In this document: one piece after another, positions 46,649 to 56,734 of the stretch
How the letters are laid out: each line of letters starts with the position of its first letter
Numbering within the stretch: the stretch's first letter is position 1
Source: G963664935 sp963664935
GTDB lineage: Bacteria > Pseudomonadota > Gammaproteobacteria > Methylococcales > G963664935
Length of the DNA stretch: 64,000 nucleotides
Assembly (NCBI GenBank): GCA_963664935.2
Contig: CAXXSE010000007.1
Location: 1,674,001-1,738,000, forward strand
Direction: 5' to 3'
Notes under the pieces: generated by a model
Told to the model about the DNA's origin: nothing
Database searches by the model: none
What the model saw: only the letters and a program-made list of their open reading frames with translations
Made by a program: the position numbers and the translations under genes

Positions 46649-47383
46649 CTATGCGGCGACAATCGATAGACCTTTAACAATTAGCCCAGGGTCATAAACG
46701 GACGGAACCGAAATTCGCTCGGCAACGGACTGACCATCGCCCCCGGTAAAAACCAGGACCGGCTGACTTTTGCACTTGGACATCAGATCGTTAAACCCCC
46801 GGTCTACAAATCCCGAGGCCGCGCATAGAATGCCATTGGCGATTGCCGTACCTGTATTATCCCCAAGGCTATTCCCGGTTTTACTCCCAAAGGTTTCTAT
46901 CCCGTGGGTCCCTGCCTGTAACGATCTCTTCATCAACGATAACCCAGGCATTATCAAGCCTCCACGGTGAACACCATTCAGATCGAGAAAATCCAAAGTA
47001 ATCGCCGTGCCACAATCCACTAAACACGCGGGTAAATCATAATGATGCCTCAGGCCGACCAAACCCACCCAGCGGTCGACACCGAGTTTCAGTGGGTTTT
47101 CGTACCCATTCAGTACACCGAAGGCCTCGGCTTGAGGTTTAACGAAATCCACTTGTATTTGCCATTTTCGAACCAGCCAATCACGGAGCTTTGCACCCAT
47201 TTCAGCACCTGCGACATTGACTACGACGACACACTCGGGTTTGTCCAGTTCACCCCATAATGTTTCTATGGAATGGTCTGGGCGACCCGCCTTATGGGGA
47301 AAAGCTTTCCCGAATGTTAATCCCGTATTATTCTTTATACCCCACTTAATGAACGAATTTCCAAGGTCAACTAGCAACATCAC
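46649..47383 (-). CDS. coaX: Type III pantothenate kinase
   Basis: First enzyme of CoA synthesis, potassium-dependent and feedback-insensitive. 244 residues: LLVDLGNSFIKWG phosphate loop, DCGTAITLDFLDLNGVHRGGLIMPGLSLMKRSL, and GGDGQ near the end. Overlaps birA by four bases, the usual birA-coaX pairing. Start could be either of the first two Met codons. Confidence 0.95.
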   Translation of the reverse strand: MMLLVDLGNSFIKWGIKNNTGLTFGKAFPHKAGRPDHSIETLWGELDKPECVVVVNVAGAEMGAKLRDWLVRKWQIQVDFVKPQAEAFGVLNGYENPLKLGVDRWVGLVGLRHHYDLPACLVDCGTAITLDFLDLNGVHRGGLIMPGLSLMKRSLQAGTHGIETFGSKTGNSLGDNTGTAIANGILCAASGFVDRGFNDLMSKCKSQPVLVFTGGDGQSVAERISVPSVYDPGLIVKGLSIVAA

Positions 47384-48375
47384 GCGCCTTTTTCGTGAAA
47401 GCTGACTTCGCCGGAAGCAAAATTCGAAAACCGGCCTTGTTGGTCCCGAAGAATTAGCAGCCCATCGTCGGTAATACCTGACACTTCACCGCGAACCTTA
47501 GAATTTCCAACACTTAAGGTCACCGATTCTCCACACATGCAATCCCATCCGCGCCATTCATCCAGATAAGGTTTCAAACCTGTTTTGTCAAAGCCCTCGA
47601 CGAGCGGCGCCAGCTCATTCAAAACTTCGGAAACCATTGCATTTCTTGACGGCCGGGTTTGACCGAGAATGTGTTCCAGGTCGGTCCAATCCTGGTCAAT
47701 GGATTGGGCGCTTCGTTCAGGAATATAGAAATTGATTCCCAATCCTATAACCGCTGAACATGGACCATTCGCTTCACCGAGCACCTCAACCAAAATCCCC
47801 CCGAGTTTTCGCTTGCGCCAATAAATATCATTGGGCCATTTTAAGCCAATATCATGAACACCGGATTTTTTTAAAGCGCGTACTACGGCAACACCGACGG
47901 CAAGACTTAATCCGGATAAGGCTCCAGGCCCCTCTGAAAACCGCCATAATAAGGAAAGGTAGATATTACGGCCAAACGGTGAAATCCATTGCCGACCGAG
48001 CCGTCCTTTTCCGGCGGTTTGCATTTCCGCCAAGCAAACCATACCGGAACAACACCCTTGTTCCACGGAATTGACCAGATAACGATTGGTCGAATCAATT
48101 TGATGATGAATCTCCAAGCCATTCAGCAAGGTCTTCACCGGGGGGCTGAGTAACGCTTCGATTGTTGATTGGTTAAGTAGCTCTAATGGTTGAGTTAATC
48201 GGTAACCTTTTCCCGAAACAGCAACGATTTCCACACCAATGTCCGCGAATCCCTCGATTTGTTTCCAAACAGCCGAGCGGCTGACACCCAACAACGCCGC
48301 CAACTTACTCCCCGAATGGAAATCGCCATCGGCTAAAAGGTGAATTAGCTTAAGTTTGGTTTCATTGAAGCGCAT
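47380..48375 (-). CDS. birA: Bifunctional biotin ligase/biotin operon repressor
   Basis: 331 residues. An N-terminal winged helix (LADGDFHSGSKLAALLGVSRSAVWKQIEGF) indicates repressor activity. The ligase core has AGKGRLGRQWISPFGRNIYLSLLW, KWPNDIYW and KLGGILVE. The C-terminal SH3-like cap is present. Its presence with bioA suggests biotin-controlled expression, though I did not find a clear operator. Confidence 0.96.
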   Translation of the reverse strand: MRFNETKLKLIHLLADGDFHSGSKLAALLGVSRSAVWKQIEGFADIGVEIVAVSGKGYRLTQPLELLNQSTIEALLSPPVKTLLNGLEIHHQIDSTNRYLVNSVEQGCCSGMVCLAEMQTAGKGRLGRQWISPFGRNIYLSLLWRFSEGPGALSGLSLAVGVAVVRALKKSGVHDIGLKWPNDIYWRKRKLGGILVEVLGEANGPCSAVIGLGINFYIPERSAQSIDQDWTDLEHILGQTRPSRNAMVSEVLNELAPLVEGFDKTGLKPYLDEWRGWDCMCGESVTLSVGNSKVRGEVSGITDDGLLILRDQQGRFSNFASGEVSFHEKGA

Positions 48376-48449
48376 TCAGGAATGGATTAAAACGACAAAA
48401 AAGAACTTTTGCCTTCAGAAATGAAACCTAACCGGAAAAACAATAAAAT

Positions 48450-49076
48450 TCAAGCAGGTTCTTCCCGATTTTTAATTTGTTGAATTTGCCGCTTGACGAT
48501 ATAGCGTATCAGTAGTTCCCGATCTTGTTCCCCCAACGAGAGAAAATCCACGCCAATGCGATGCCCGAATGAAGCTTCGTTCGAATTTGTTTTACAGTAA
48601 ACGACCTTTCCATACGTCATCAATGCCACCAAGGACGGCGGCAAAATCATTTTCAATTGGATCACGGCGTCCGGTTCCAAGGCGCTGTCCGCATCAAACG
48701 CGATGCCCGCGGCACTGATGTTGACCTTCTGTGTCGAACGATCGGACGGTTGTGTTTCGTTGACCAACAGAGTCTGAGCTATCAGATCGATTTTCCGTTC
48801 CAGATTTTTGATGACATCCGCGGCTTCGGGTTGCCTGCGCTCTAATTTTTTGAGTTGGACGCGCGACTCTTGAGTTAAAAAATCTAATGCGGAACTCAAC
48901 GAAAATGCGTCGAGAATTTCTTCATTCTTAAAATTTTCCGGATCCGGTATAGCGCCTTGCCCGACTTCCTTAAAAATCAGGATGATTTCGTCATCTATTC
49001 GAAAATAGCGCCGCCGCTCCTGCTGATCTTTGTCTGACGATTCAATAAACATTCTCAATTCCTCATCAATTTCCAA
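48450..49076 (-). CDS. PilZ-domain protein linked to the flagellar motor
   Basis: 208 residues starting TTG. The N-terminal half has RRRYFRIDDEIILIF and a coiled coil (LKKLERRQPEAADVIKNLERKI); the C-terminal PilZ half has NISAAGIAFDADSALEPD and HRIGVDFLSLGEQDRELLIRYIVKRQ. Binding of cyclic-di-GMP is likely. The ancestral motB stop (49066-49068) overlaps its start, so it was coupled to motB and may be a brake or regulator like YcgR. Confidence 0.8.
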   Translation of the reverse strand: MEIDEELRMFIESSDKDQQERRRYFRIDDEIILIFKEVGQGAIPDPENFKNEEILDAFSLSSALDFLTQESRVQLKKLERRQPEAADVIKNLERKIDLIAQTLLVNETQPSDRSTQKVNISAAGIAFDADSALEPDAVIQLKMILPPSLVALMTYGKVVYCKTNSNEASFGHRIGVDFLSLGEQDRELLIRYIVKRQIQQIKNREEPA

Positions 49077-49118
49077 CGTCGTCCAGTCCCTTTATAATTT
49101 CCTCGCTTTCATTCTGAA

Positions 49119-49940
49119 TCAAAATGATCTATACTCGCCTGTTTTTCGCCTGTTTTTCGCCCGATTTTCATAGGAATCGTTGGGAACCAAAGGATCGGTA
49201 TCGGCGTGTCCCTCGATAACCAACCGATTAGGATCGATGGTTCCATCGCTCAAAAGCGAATGAGCAACAGTTACAGCGCGACCGGCCGCAAGTTCCCAAT
49301 TGGATCGATACCAATCCGTTGAAATCGGAATATTATCGGTATGTCCCGCAACGACAACATCGCCTTCGGTACCCCTCACCGCCTCTACCATCTTGTTCAT
49401 CACCGGTTCGAATCCAGCGTTAAGAACGGCGCTTCCGGAGGGAAACGAGCCCCTTTCATGGATGCGGATAATAATCCTTAAGTTTGCGGTTTCTACACTG
49501 ACAAGTCCTTCGCTGATCTCGTCTTTCAAGGAATCGCGGATTTTTTGGGCCGCCATTTCCACTTTCTGCTGTTCAGCCTCAAGCATCTCCGCCTTTAATT
49601 TTTCTTTGGCTTCTTCCGGAATATCTAAATTTTTCTTTTCGTCGGTAGTGGTTTGTCTAATTTCTTCTAAGGGTGTGGGATCGACGGTTGCCGGAGAAAA
49701 ATGCTGGGCCACCACGCTGGTTCCTTTGACTATCTCGTAGGCTGGGATTTCCTTCTGCACGCCGAATGCATCCTTAAAGGAATCCGCCATTTTCTTAAAA
49801 CGAACCGCATCCATCTCCGCGAAAGACAACAATAGGACGAAGAAACACATCAACAATGACATAAGATCGGCGAATGTCATCACCCAAACTGGCGCTCCAG
49901 CCGGGGGACAGTTACAGTCTTCTCCTAAATTACCGGACAT
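49119..49940 (-). CDS. motB: Flagellar motor stator protein MotB/PomB, altered C-terminus
   Basis: 273 residues: one membrane helix with channel Asp25 (VWVMTFADLMSLLMCFFVLLLSF), a plug/linker, and an OmpA-type peptidoglycan-binding domain (VVAGHTDNIPISTDWYRSNWELAAGRAVTV, LVIEGHADTDPL). The tail is odd: an 11-base tandem copy (about 49131-49152) shifts the frame after NRAKNRR and ends early. Even in the original frame a TAG follows RRV where Glu is usual. The lost tail is about 17 residues, so the protein may still work. Confidence 0.85.
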   Translation of the reverse strand: MSGNLGEDCNCPPAGAPVWVMTFADLMSLLMCFFVLLLSFAEMDAVRFKKMADSFKDAFGVQKEIPAYEIVKGTSVVAQHFSPATVDPTPLEEIRQTTTDEKKNLDIPEEAKEKLKAEMLEAEQQKVEMAAQKIRDSLKDEISEGLVSVETANLRIIIRIHERGSFPSGSAVLNAGFEPVMNKMVEAVRGTEGDVVVAGHTDNIPISTDWYRSNWELAAGRAVTVAHSLLSDGTIDPNRLVIEGHADTDPLVPNDSYENRAKNRRKTGEYRSF

Positions 49941-49957
49941 TTTCTATCCCCCAAATA

Positions 49958-50716
49958 CTACTCGTCAGAATTAGAACGTTTCTTTTCCGAAATATAGGTA
50001 TTCAACAGTTGCTCGAGAACTTTCGGATTCATGCCCTCCTGGATTGCAGCAATGGATTCGATCAGCAGCGATTTGTTTAACCTTTCGTAGTTGCTCACAC
50101 TCCCCAATTTATCCGCTAGGGGAATCGCAAAACAATTAGCGATCATCGCACCATACAATGTCGTCAATAAAGCGACCGCCATCGCTGGGCCAATGCTCGC
50201 CGGATCGGACATATTCGCCAGCATTTGCACCAGTCCAACAAGCGTCCCGATCATCCCCATGGCCGGCGCCATAGCCCCTACCGAACTCCACATATCCTGC
50301 CCAACATCGTGACGTTTGATGGTTAAATTTATATCTTCGGACAACATTTTTCTGACCAAAACCGGGTCGTGCCCATCCACGCAAAGACCGATTCCTTTTT
50401 TTAGAAAATCATTTTCGACGTTCTCCCCTTCCAAGGCCAACAGACCATTTTTGCGGGCGACATCCGCCAGCCTGACTGCTTCCTCAATGAGTTTATTCGG
50501 GTCCTCTTTCTTATTAATAAAAGCTTTAGCCGCCACCCCGAACGAACGGAAAAAATCCACCAATGGAATTCTCATCAACGTGACCATAAAGGTGCCGCCA
50601 AACACGATTAAAATCGATGGCATATTGACGAACAACATGAAGTCGCCCCCGCTCACAATCGCGCCGAAAATAATGCCGATACCGCCTACAAATCCAATTA
50701 ACGTCGCTAAATCCAC
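49958..50716 (-). CDS. motA: Flagellar motor stator protein MotA/PomA
   Basis: 252 residues with four membrane helices; MDLATLIGFVGGIGIIFGAIVSGGDFMLF at the start and the conserved VGAMAPAMGMIGTLVGLVQMLANMSDP and AMAVALLTTLYGAMIANCFAIPLADKL segments. Pairs with MotB 18 bases downstream. The PomA-like sequence leaves open whether protons or sodium ions drive it. Confidence 0.95.
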   Translation of the reverse strand: MDLATLIGFVGGIGIIFGAIVSGGDFMLFVNMPSILIVFGGTFMVTLMRIPLVDFFRSFGVAAKAFINKKEDPNKLIEEAVRLADVARKNGLLALEGENVENDFLKKGIGLCVDGHDPVLVRKMLSEDINLTIKRHDVGQDMWSSVGAMAPAMGMIGTLVGLVQMLANMSDPASIGPAMAVALLTTLYGAMIANCFAIPLADKLGSVSNYERLNKSLLIESIAAIQEGMNPKVLEQLLNTYISEKKRSNSDE

Positions 50717-51035
50717 CGATAACTCTCCAAAATAAGGGTTTTACGGTCATCCCAAACATTATCCTGAATCCGTGACTTCACTATGGCGCAGGGCACAAGC
50801 TCTTGATTCCGCATTGAAGTCACGGATTCAGGATTATGGGTAACAATATGAATTAAAGGTAGCACGCATTTCAAAAAAACAGGGCGTTGAACCTGAATCA
50901 GAACGGTTGACACGAATCTAAATTTATTTTACACGATAGACCCTCATCTAATATTCTTATTCCTTTACGGATTGAGGCGCTAGCAGTATGATCTTGCTTC
51001 CACCTCAATCTATTTGATCTTCAAAATAAGCGCAA
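50717..51035. other. Region between the stator and polyketide loci
   Basis: About 320 bases. It holds the complete 74-base palindromic element (50761-50834); the remainder shows no gene. It must contain the motA promoter (minus) and a promoter for the polyketide locus (plus), neither of which I could assign with confidence. Confidence 0.4.
50761..50834. repeat. 74-base palindromic repeat element
   Basis: Perfect 20-base inverted arms begin ATCCTGAATCCGTGACTTCA (50761-50780) and end at 50815-50834, around a 34-base centre that includes GGGCACAAGCTCTTGATTCC. A partial copy lies at 14562-14612. Looks like a miniature inverted-repeat element or a REP-like hairpin. Confidence 0.75.
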
Positions 51036-52429
51036 ATGGCAAAGCAACACCCCAAACCAATCCATAGCGTTATTTATTTTAAAAACAGTCAAGGGGAAAA
51101 AGCTCGGGCACCTTGGTGAAGGTCACCAGAGACCTCATCGTATTGGAAATCTATAATCCGTATTCCATTGTTCAGTTGGGCGAAGTTTTACAGGACCTGA
51201 CTATTCACCGTAGGACGGAGCCGGTCTACGAAGGGAAGGCTGTGGTCAGCAATCTGGTAAATACAGGTCTAATGCTGATTATGTCCGCAACGCTGCTTGA
51301 TACTTGGCTGGATACTTCGGATTTCAGGCCGGGAGACCATTTACGCGATGAGGTAAACCGCTTTGTCGGGGATTGGAAGGAAAATACAACCGTTCTGCGC
51401 CCGGATTACGAGATTTGCGTAGGCAAGATCCAGAATTTTCTACAGGAATTTTCCCGTTGGCTCGAACAAGGCGAAACGGTGTCCGGAATCAATAACGCCG
51501 ATGCACCCCTGGAACTACAAGAAGAGTTTTTTCGTGATATTGACGAGACCGCCTTCCTAACATTCGATGAACTCTTTGCTGAATTTAACCAGGTCGCGGA
51601 ACAGGTTCCCGAAGAAGATCTTATGGCGCATAAAAACTACGCAAAGCAAGAAATTCATCCCTTAACTCTGTGTTCCCCATACATGCTGCGAGCTTACAGC
51701 AAGCCCCTGGGTTTCGCCGGGGATTATGAGATGGTTAATATGGTTCTTCGAAATGAAGCGGCAGGGGCAAATACCTACGCCCGGCTTGTCGATTCCGCGC
51801 TACTTCGAACTGCATCCGTCGAAACTCACCGTAACTGTATTGACCGGCTTGTCGAACATCTTGAGCGAGAAGCCTCCCGTATAGCGTCAGAGGACCGGCG
51901 GTTTCGGGTACTGAACATTGCCTGTGGTCCGGCGGGTGAAATTCAAAGGTTTGTCACAAATTCGGCGCTTTCAAGCATTATGAATATCGACTTGGTGGAC
52001 TTTAATGAGGAAACGATTGAATTTGCACGAAGCAAGATACAGAAGGCTAAAGACATCGCTGGCCGAAAAACCCAATTCCAATTTATCAACGATTCGATTC
52101 ATGCGTTGCTGAAAGGCGAAGGTGAAGACGAAGTATTGGATACTGAGGGTTATGATTTTATTTACTGCGCCGGGCTTTTGGATTATCTTCCCGATAAAGT
52201 GTGTATTCGCTTAGTAAAGTTTTTGCGCCGTCTAGCAAAACCGGGAGCATTAGTGGTTTGCACAAACGTGAGTACAAACCATTCCGCTACGGGCATTATG
52301 GAACATTTGCAAGATTGGTCATTGATGCCGCGCGATCTGAAATCCTTTGGGAATATGGCTGATTCTCATCCATTCGAGGTTGTTGCGGAACCTACCGGGA
52401 AGAATATTTTTCTTGAGATGCGAATCTGA
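51036..52429 (+). CDS. PilZ-methyltransferase (PhcB-like), 5' frameshift
   Basis: From GTG 51113 the intact part gives 438 residues: a PilZ-like N-terminus (LEIYNPYSIVQLGEVLQDL...YEGKAVVSNLVNTGLMLIMSA), a helical middle, and a class I methyltransferase (VLNIACGPAGEIQRF, VDFNEETIEFA, YDFIYCAGLLDYLPDKVCIRLVKFL). Upstream, ATG 51036 starts MAKQHPKPIHSVIYFKNSQGEKARA, which matches the N-terminus of the second copy at 59015 but is one T short near 51109 (CCTTGG for CCTTTGG). The KEGG-style family name is the PhcB-type signal-ester methyltransferase; substrate here is inferred. Confidence 0.75.
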
Positions 52430-52613
52430 TTATATTGATGGGAATGACCATGCCCGCGCCCCGCACCTTGTCTTGATGCCTTTGGAACGCTCTATAACTA
52501 TCAACTTAAATGAGATCAGAAGATCTCGACGCTAGCATAAATACGGCGCGATTAGAGGTTATTTGAATAATTCTCTATACAAAGACGCCGAACCGGATTT
52601 TTAAGAGGGCTCA

Positions 52614-53621
52614 ATGAACAACACCCCCAAAGACCCCATTGCGATCATCGGAATGGGTTGCCGATTTCCTGGTGGAGCAAACAATCATAAGGCCTTCTGG
52701 CGTTTACTCACCCAAGGCAAAGATGCGATTACAGATGTTCCCAAAGACCGCTGGGACATCCGCCGATTTTATGATACAGATCTCGACAAGCCTGGAAAAG
52801 CCTACGTAAAACAGGCGGGTTTTCTCAAGGAGAAAATCTATGATTTCGACCCTTTGTTTTTTGGTATTTCCCCCAAAGAAGCGGAAAGCATGGACCCTCA
52901 ACAGCGGCTTTTATTGGAGGTTACCTGGGAAGCATTCGAAGATGCGGGAGTGGTGCTTGAAGAAATTTCCGGATCGCGAACAGGAGTATTTATCGGTGGT
53001 TTTGCATTAGATAACATTGTAACTCGGTTAACCGAATCAAATAGGGAACTAGCCGATTCCCATACAGGGACTAGTTGTTCAATGACTTTATTATCGAACC
53101 GTATTTCATATGTTTTTGATTTGCGCGGTCCAAGTATATCTATTGATACTGCCTGTTCTTCCTCTCTGGTGACAACACACTACGCTTGTCAAAGCCTCTG
53201 GAATGGCGAATGTGATATGGCTCTGACAGGTGGCGTTAACCTAATGTTGGGACCGGAATACTCCGTTGTACTTAGTAAAGGCCGCTTTCTCTCCGACCAT
53301 GGACGTTGTATGGCTTTTGACGAACGAGCAGCCGGTTATACGCGCGGTGAAGGAGCCGGTGTGGTGCTCCTTAAGCCTCTCGCTTCTGCGCTACAGGATA
53401 AGGATAGAATCCATGCTCTGCTACGAATGAGTGGAGTAAACCAGGATGGCCATACGCCGGGTATATCCATGCCCAATGCGGATGCACAGGAAACTTTGAT
53501 TCGTGAGGTATACGAGCGCGCCAATGTATCTCCGGAACATATTGGTTATGTGGAAGCCCACGGAACGGGTACGCAAGCGGGAGACCCAAAAGAGATACAC
53601 GCCCTGCATGCAGTGATTTAG
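52614..53621 (+). other. PKS segment 1: KS, up to a nonsense codon
   Basis: 335 residues opening PIAIIGMGCRFPGGANNHKAFWRLL. Contains the active Cys (DTACSSSLV) and first active His. Ends at TAG 53619-53621; the next codons KSRTKDKKCFVGSVKTNIGH continue the KS in the same frame. Confidence 0.85.
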
Positions 53622-54287
53622 AAAAGCAGGACCAAGGATAAAAAATGCTTTGTGGGTTCGGTCAAAACTAACATCGGTCATTTGGAAGCCGGAGCGGGTA
53701 TCGCAGGGTTGATAAAAGCAACCCTGTGCTTACAGCACGAAAAAATCCCTCCTAATCTGCATTTCAAAAAACCAAATCCGGCGATTCCCTTCGATAAAAT
53801 GAGCCTGCGTGTTCCGATCCAACTAGAGGAATGGCCCAAAAACAAGGGGACACGTTACGCCGGGGTCAATTCATTTGGTTATGGCGGCACGAATGCCCAT
53901 GTACTGTTACAACAAGCACCTCCCCGGGATACTCCGCAACTGATCGGACCCTGGGACAAACCGTACTTGGTGCCTCTATCCGCCCGAAGTGAAGCGGCTC
54001 TTCGTGAACTCGCTGGAAAGTATGCTTTTTTCCTCACATCCCAATCCGGTCCCAGAACCCTGGCGGATTTTCTCCACACTCTGACCCAGCGCCGTAGTCA
54101 TCATTCCCATCGATTGACATTGATCGCACAAACACAGGAAGAATTAAAAGAAAAGCTGCGACTCTTCAGTTCGGGAGATTATATCGGACATCAATCCATG
54201 GGCGTCGTCCGGTCAAACGAATCGCCACGGCTCGTATTTATATATACCGGTATGGGTCCACAGTGGTGGGCCATGGGCGCGAATTAA
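53622..54287 (+). other. PKS segment 2: end of KS and start of AT
   Basis: Continues in the frame of segment 1: VGSVKTNIGHLEAGAGIAG with the second His, VNSFGYGGTNAHVLL, the KS-AT linker, and the AT start LVFIYTGMGPQWWAMG. Ends at a frameshift. Confidence 0.85.
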
Positions 54288-55738
54288 TGGAGAAAGAACC
54301 ACTGTTTTTAGAGCCGGTAAAGGAATGCGATGCTATTTTTCGTCGAGAAGCGGGCTGGTCAATCCATGAGGTCTTGATGCAAGATGAATCCAGCTCGCAA
54401 ATTTCACGGACCGAAATTGCCCAACCGGCTAATTTTGTTATCCAAATTGCCTTAACCGTTCTGTGGGAAAATCGAGGGATCAAACCCGATGCCGTCATCG
54501 GCCATAGCGTCGGAGAAGTTGCCGCTGCTTATGTTTCCGGGGCGCTTTCGCTGGAAGATGCGATAAAGGTCAGTATCCATCGTAGCCGTTTACATGCTAC
54601 GACCGCCGGCAAAGGCACAATGCTAGCAATTGGTTTAGCGGAATCAGGTGCACTGGAGCTCATAAATAATTATGACCAGATCGCCATAGGCGCCGTTAAT
54701 AGCCCTTCAGATGTGACCTTGTCCGGAGAAACAGAGCAACTCAAACAGATTGCTGCTGTATTGCGGGATCGAGAAGTCTTTCATCGTTTCCTCGAGGTGG
54801 AAGTGGCGTATCACAGTCCACAAATGGAACTCATTAAGGATGAGTTGTTTAAGGATCTGGCAACGATCAAACCCCAACCTGCCCGGTATCCGCTTTATTC
54901 AACCGTGACAGGCAATCTGATTGAAGGCAATACACTCGATGCTAACTATTGGTGGCGAAATATACGCGAACCTGTTCGCTTTGCCGATGGGATTCAAAGT
55001 CTGGTTGGACAGGGTTTCGCAAATTTCCTCGAAGTTGGACCCCACCCGGTATTGGCCCATTCGGTTAAAGAGATAGCGGCTGGAACAAATACCAAAGTTA
55101 ATCTTGTTTCATCCTTGAATCGTAAATTCCCCGAGCAGGTCCGTATGTTGGAATCTTTGGGCGAACTTTATACTTTGGGCTTTCCCGTTGATTGGGAATC
55201 CCTCATTCCACAGGCTGGACAATTTATTTCCATCCCCACCTACCCCTGGCAAAAGGAACGTTACTGGAGCGAGTCGGAAGAATCTATCCAATATAGGTTC
55301 GGACAATCCGGGTATGTTTTTCTGAATAACCGGCTACGTTCGCCGCATCCAACCTGGACGGTCGAACTGAATAAGCAGTTTTTTCCATTTCTGGAAGATC
55401 ACAAGGTCAATAATGAAATCGTTTTCCCCGGTATGGCCTATGTGGATGCTGGTTTGGCTGTCCATAAGGCATGCTTGAATGATGATATCTGTGTCCTGAG
55501 CGAAGTCGAGTTACACAATCTGCTTTTTGCCGAACCACAACGTGTGCAGGTTTTGAGCGTAGATTATGATGAACCGACAAAACGATTTTCTTTTTATAGT
55601 CGTTATAAAGAAGATGGAGCAGAGTGGAAACTCCATGCCAGCGGGAAACTGATTAGCGGGGGTTATGTCGTAAAACATGAAACGATCGATATCGGCGCAC
55701 TCAAAGAACGTTTCACCACGGAAGTTGATACAACCTAA
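54263..55738 (+). other. PKS segment 3: AT and first half of DH
   Basis: 491 residues. AT core: GHSVGEVAAAYVSGALSLEDA, VAYHSPQMELIKDEL, and FLEVGPHPVL. The YHSP segment does not settle malonyl versus methylmalonyl choice. DH hot-dog start LRSPHPTWTVEL...FLEDHKVNNEIVFPGMAYVDAG. Stops at TAA 55736-55738 within the DH. Confidence 0.85.
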
Positions 55739-56734
55739 ATGTATGCGGATTTGAAAAACCGGGGGTTGGCATACGGGCCTGCATTTCAATGTACCAATCA
55801 GCTCTGGATATTAGAAGATGAAATCCTGCTGTATATTGAAACAATAGTTGAAGACGGAAATGAACATGCCAGCCATTTGCTTTACCCGCCGTTAGCGGAT
55901 ACCGCGTTGCAATCCACTTTATCCATTGTCCCGGGCAATGCTCCCTATGTGCCGGTAGCCATCGACAAAGTACTCTTTTATCAATCTCCACAAAACGCTT
56001 GTTGGTGTCATGGGAAAATAACGAAACGAAACAGCGATAGCTTTATCGCAACTTATTACTTTTACGACCATGATGGAAAGCTATTGGCCGAACTACGCGA
56101 TTCATCTAGCCAGGAAATGCCCTCCGCCTCGAAACAGGAAGATGATTTCCTACAAAATTCTCTATACGAACCCAAGTGGATTACCTATGAGGCTAATTTT
56201 GAAGAATCTGTTCGTGAGATAAAAGACTGTTTGGTTTTCGCCCATGAGTCACAGGTACTTTCCGATATCCGGGATATGCTTGAACAACAAGGAATCTCCT
56301 ACACAAACATATTCAATGGAAGTGAATTTCAAAAACTTAAAGCTGAACATTTTATTATTGATGGTAATAGCAAGTTCGATATCGAGCGGGTACTTAACTC
56401 GCTCAGGGATAAAGAGATTAGCCATATTTTTTACCTGTGGCCGCTTTCGCAAGATCTTTCTCCTGATTTAGATAAAATGGTATCAACCTGTGCACAGCTG
56501 ACTTATTTGATACAGGCGATAATTACCTTGTGGGAATGTAATATCAAGTTCGTCATCATTACACAAAATAGTCAACTCGTGACTGAGAATGACTCTGAAC
56601 TCAATCTCAACCTCAGCCCCTATTGGGACTTGGCCAACTTATACGAAATGAACATCCGAATATTCATTGTCGGTTGGTTGATATTGGAGAGCAGGCATCT
56701 ATCACGGCATTCAAAGATTGGTTTTATTACCTAG
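55739..56734 (+). other. PKS segment 4: second half of DH and structural KR part
   Basis: Reads on in frame after the TAA: MYADLKNRGLAYGPAFQCTNQLW, and the DH Asp motif YPPLADTALQST. Then the non-catalytic KR subdomain (EPKWITYEANFEES to FVIITQNSQLV), which precedes an ER in fully reducing modules. Ends after a frameshift near 56624. Confidence 0.8.

Noticed and set aside
48450..50716. A larger flagellar gene cluster
   Set aside because: Only motA, motB and one PilZ gene are present; the next genes belong to biotin and CoA metabolism.
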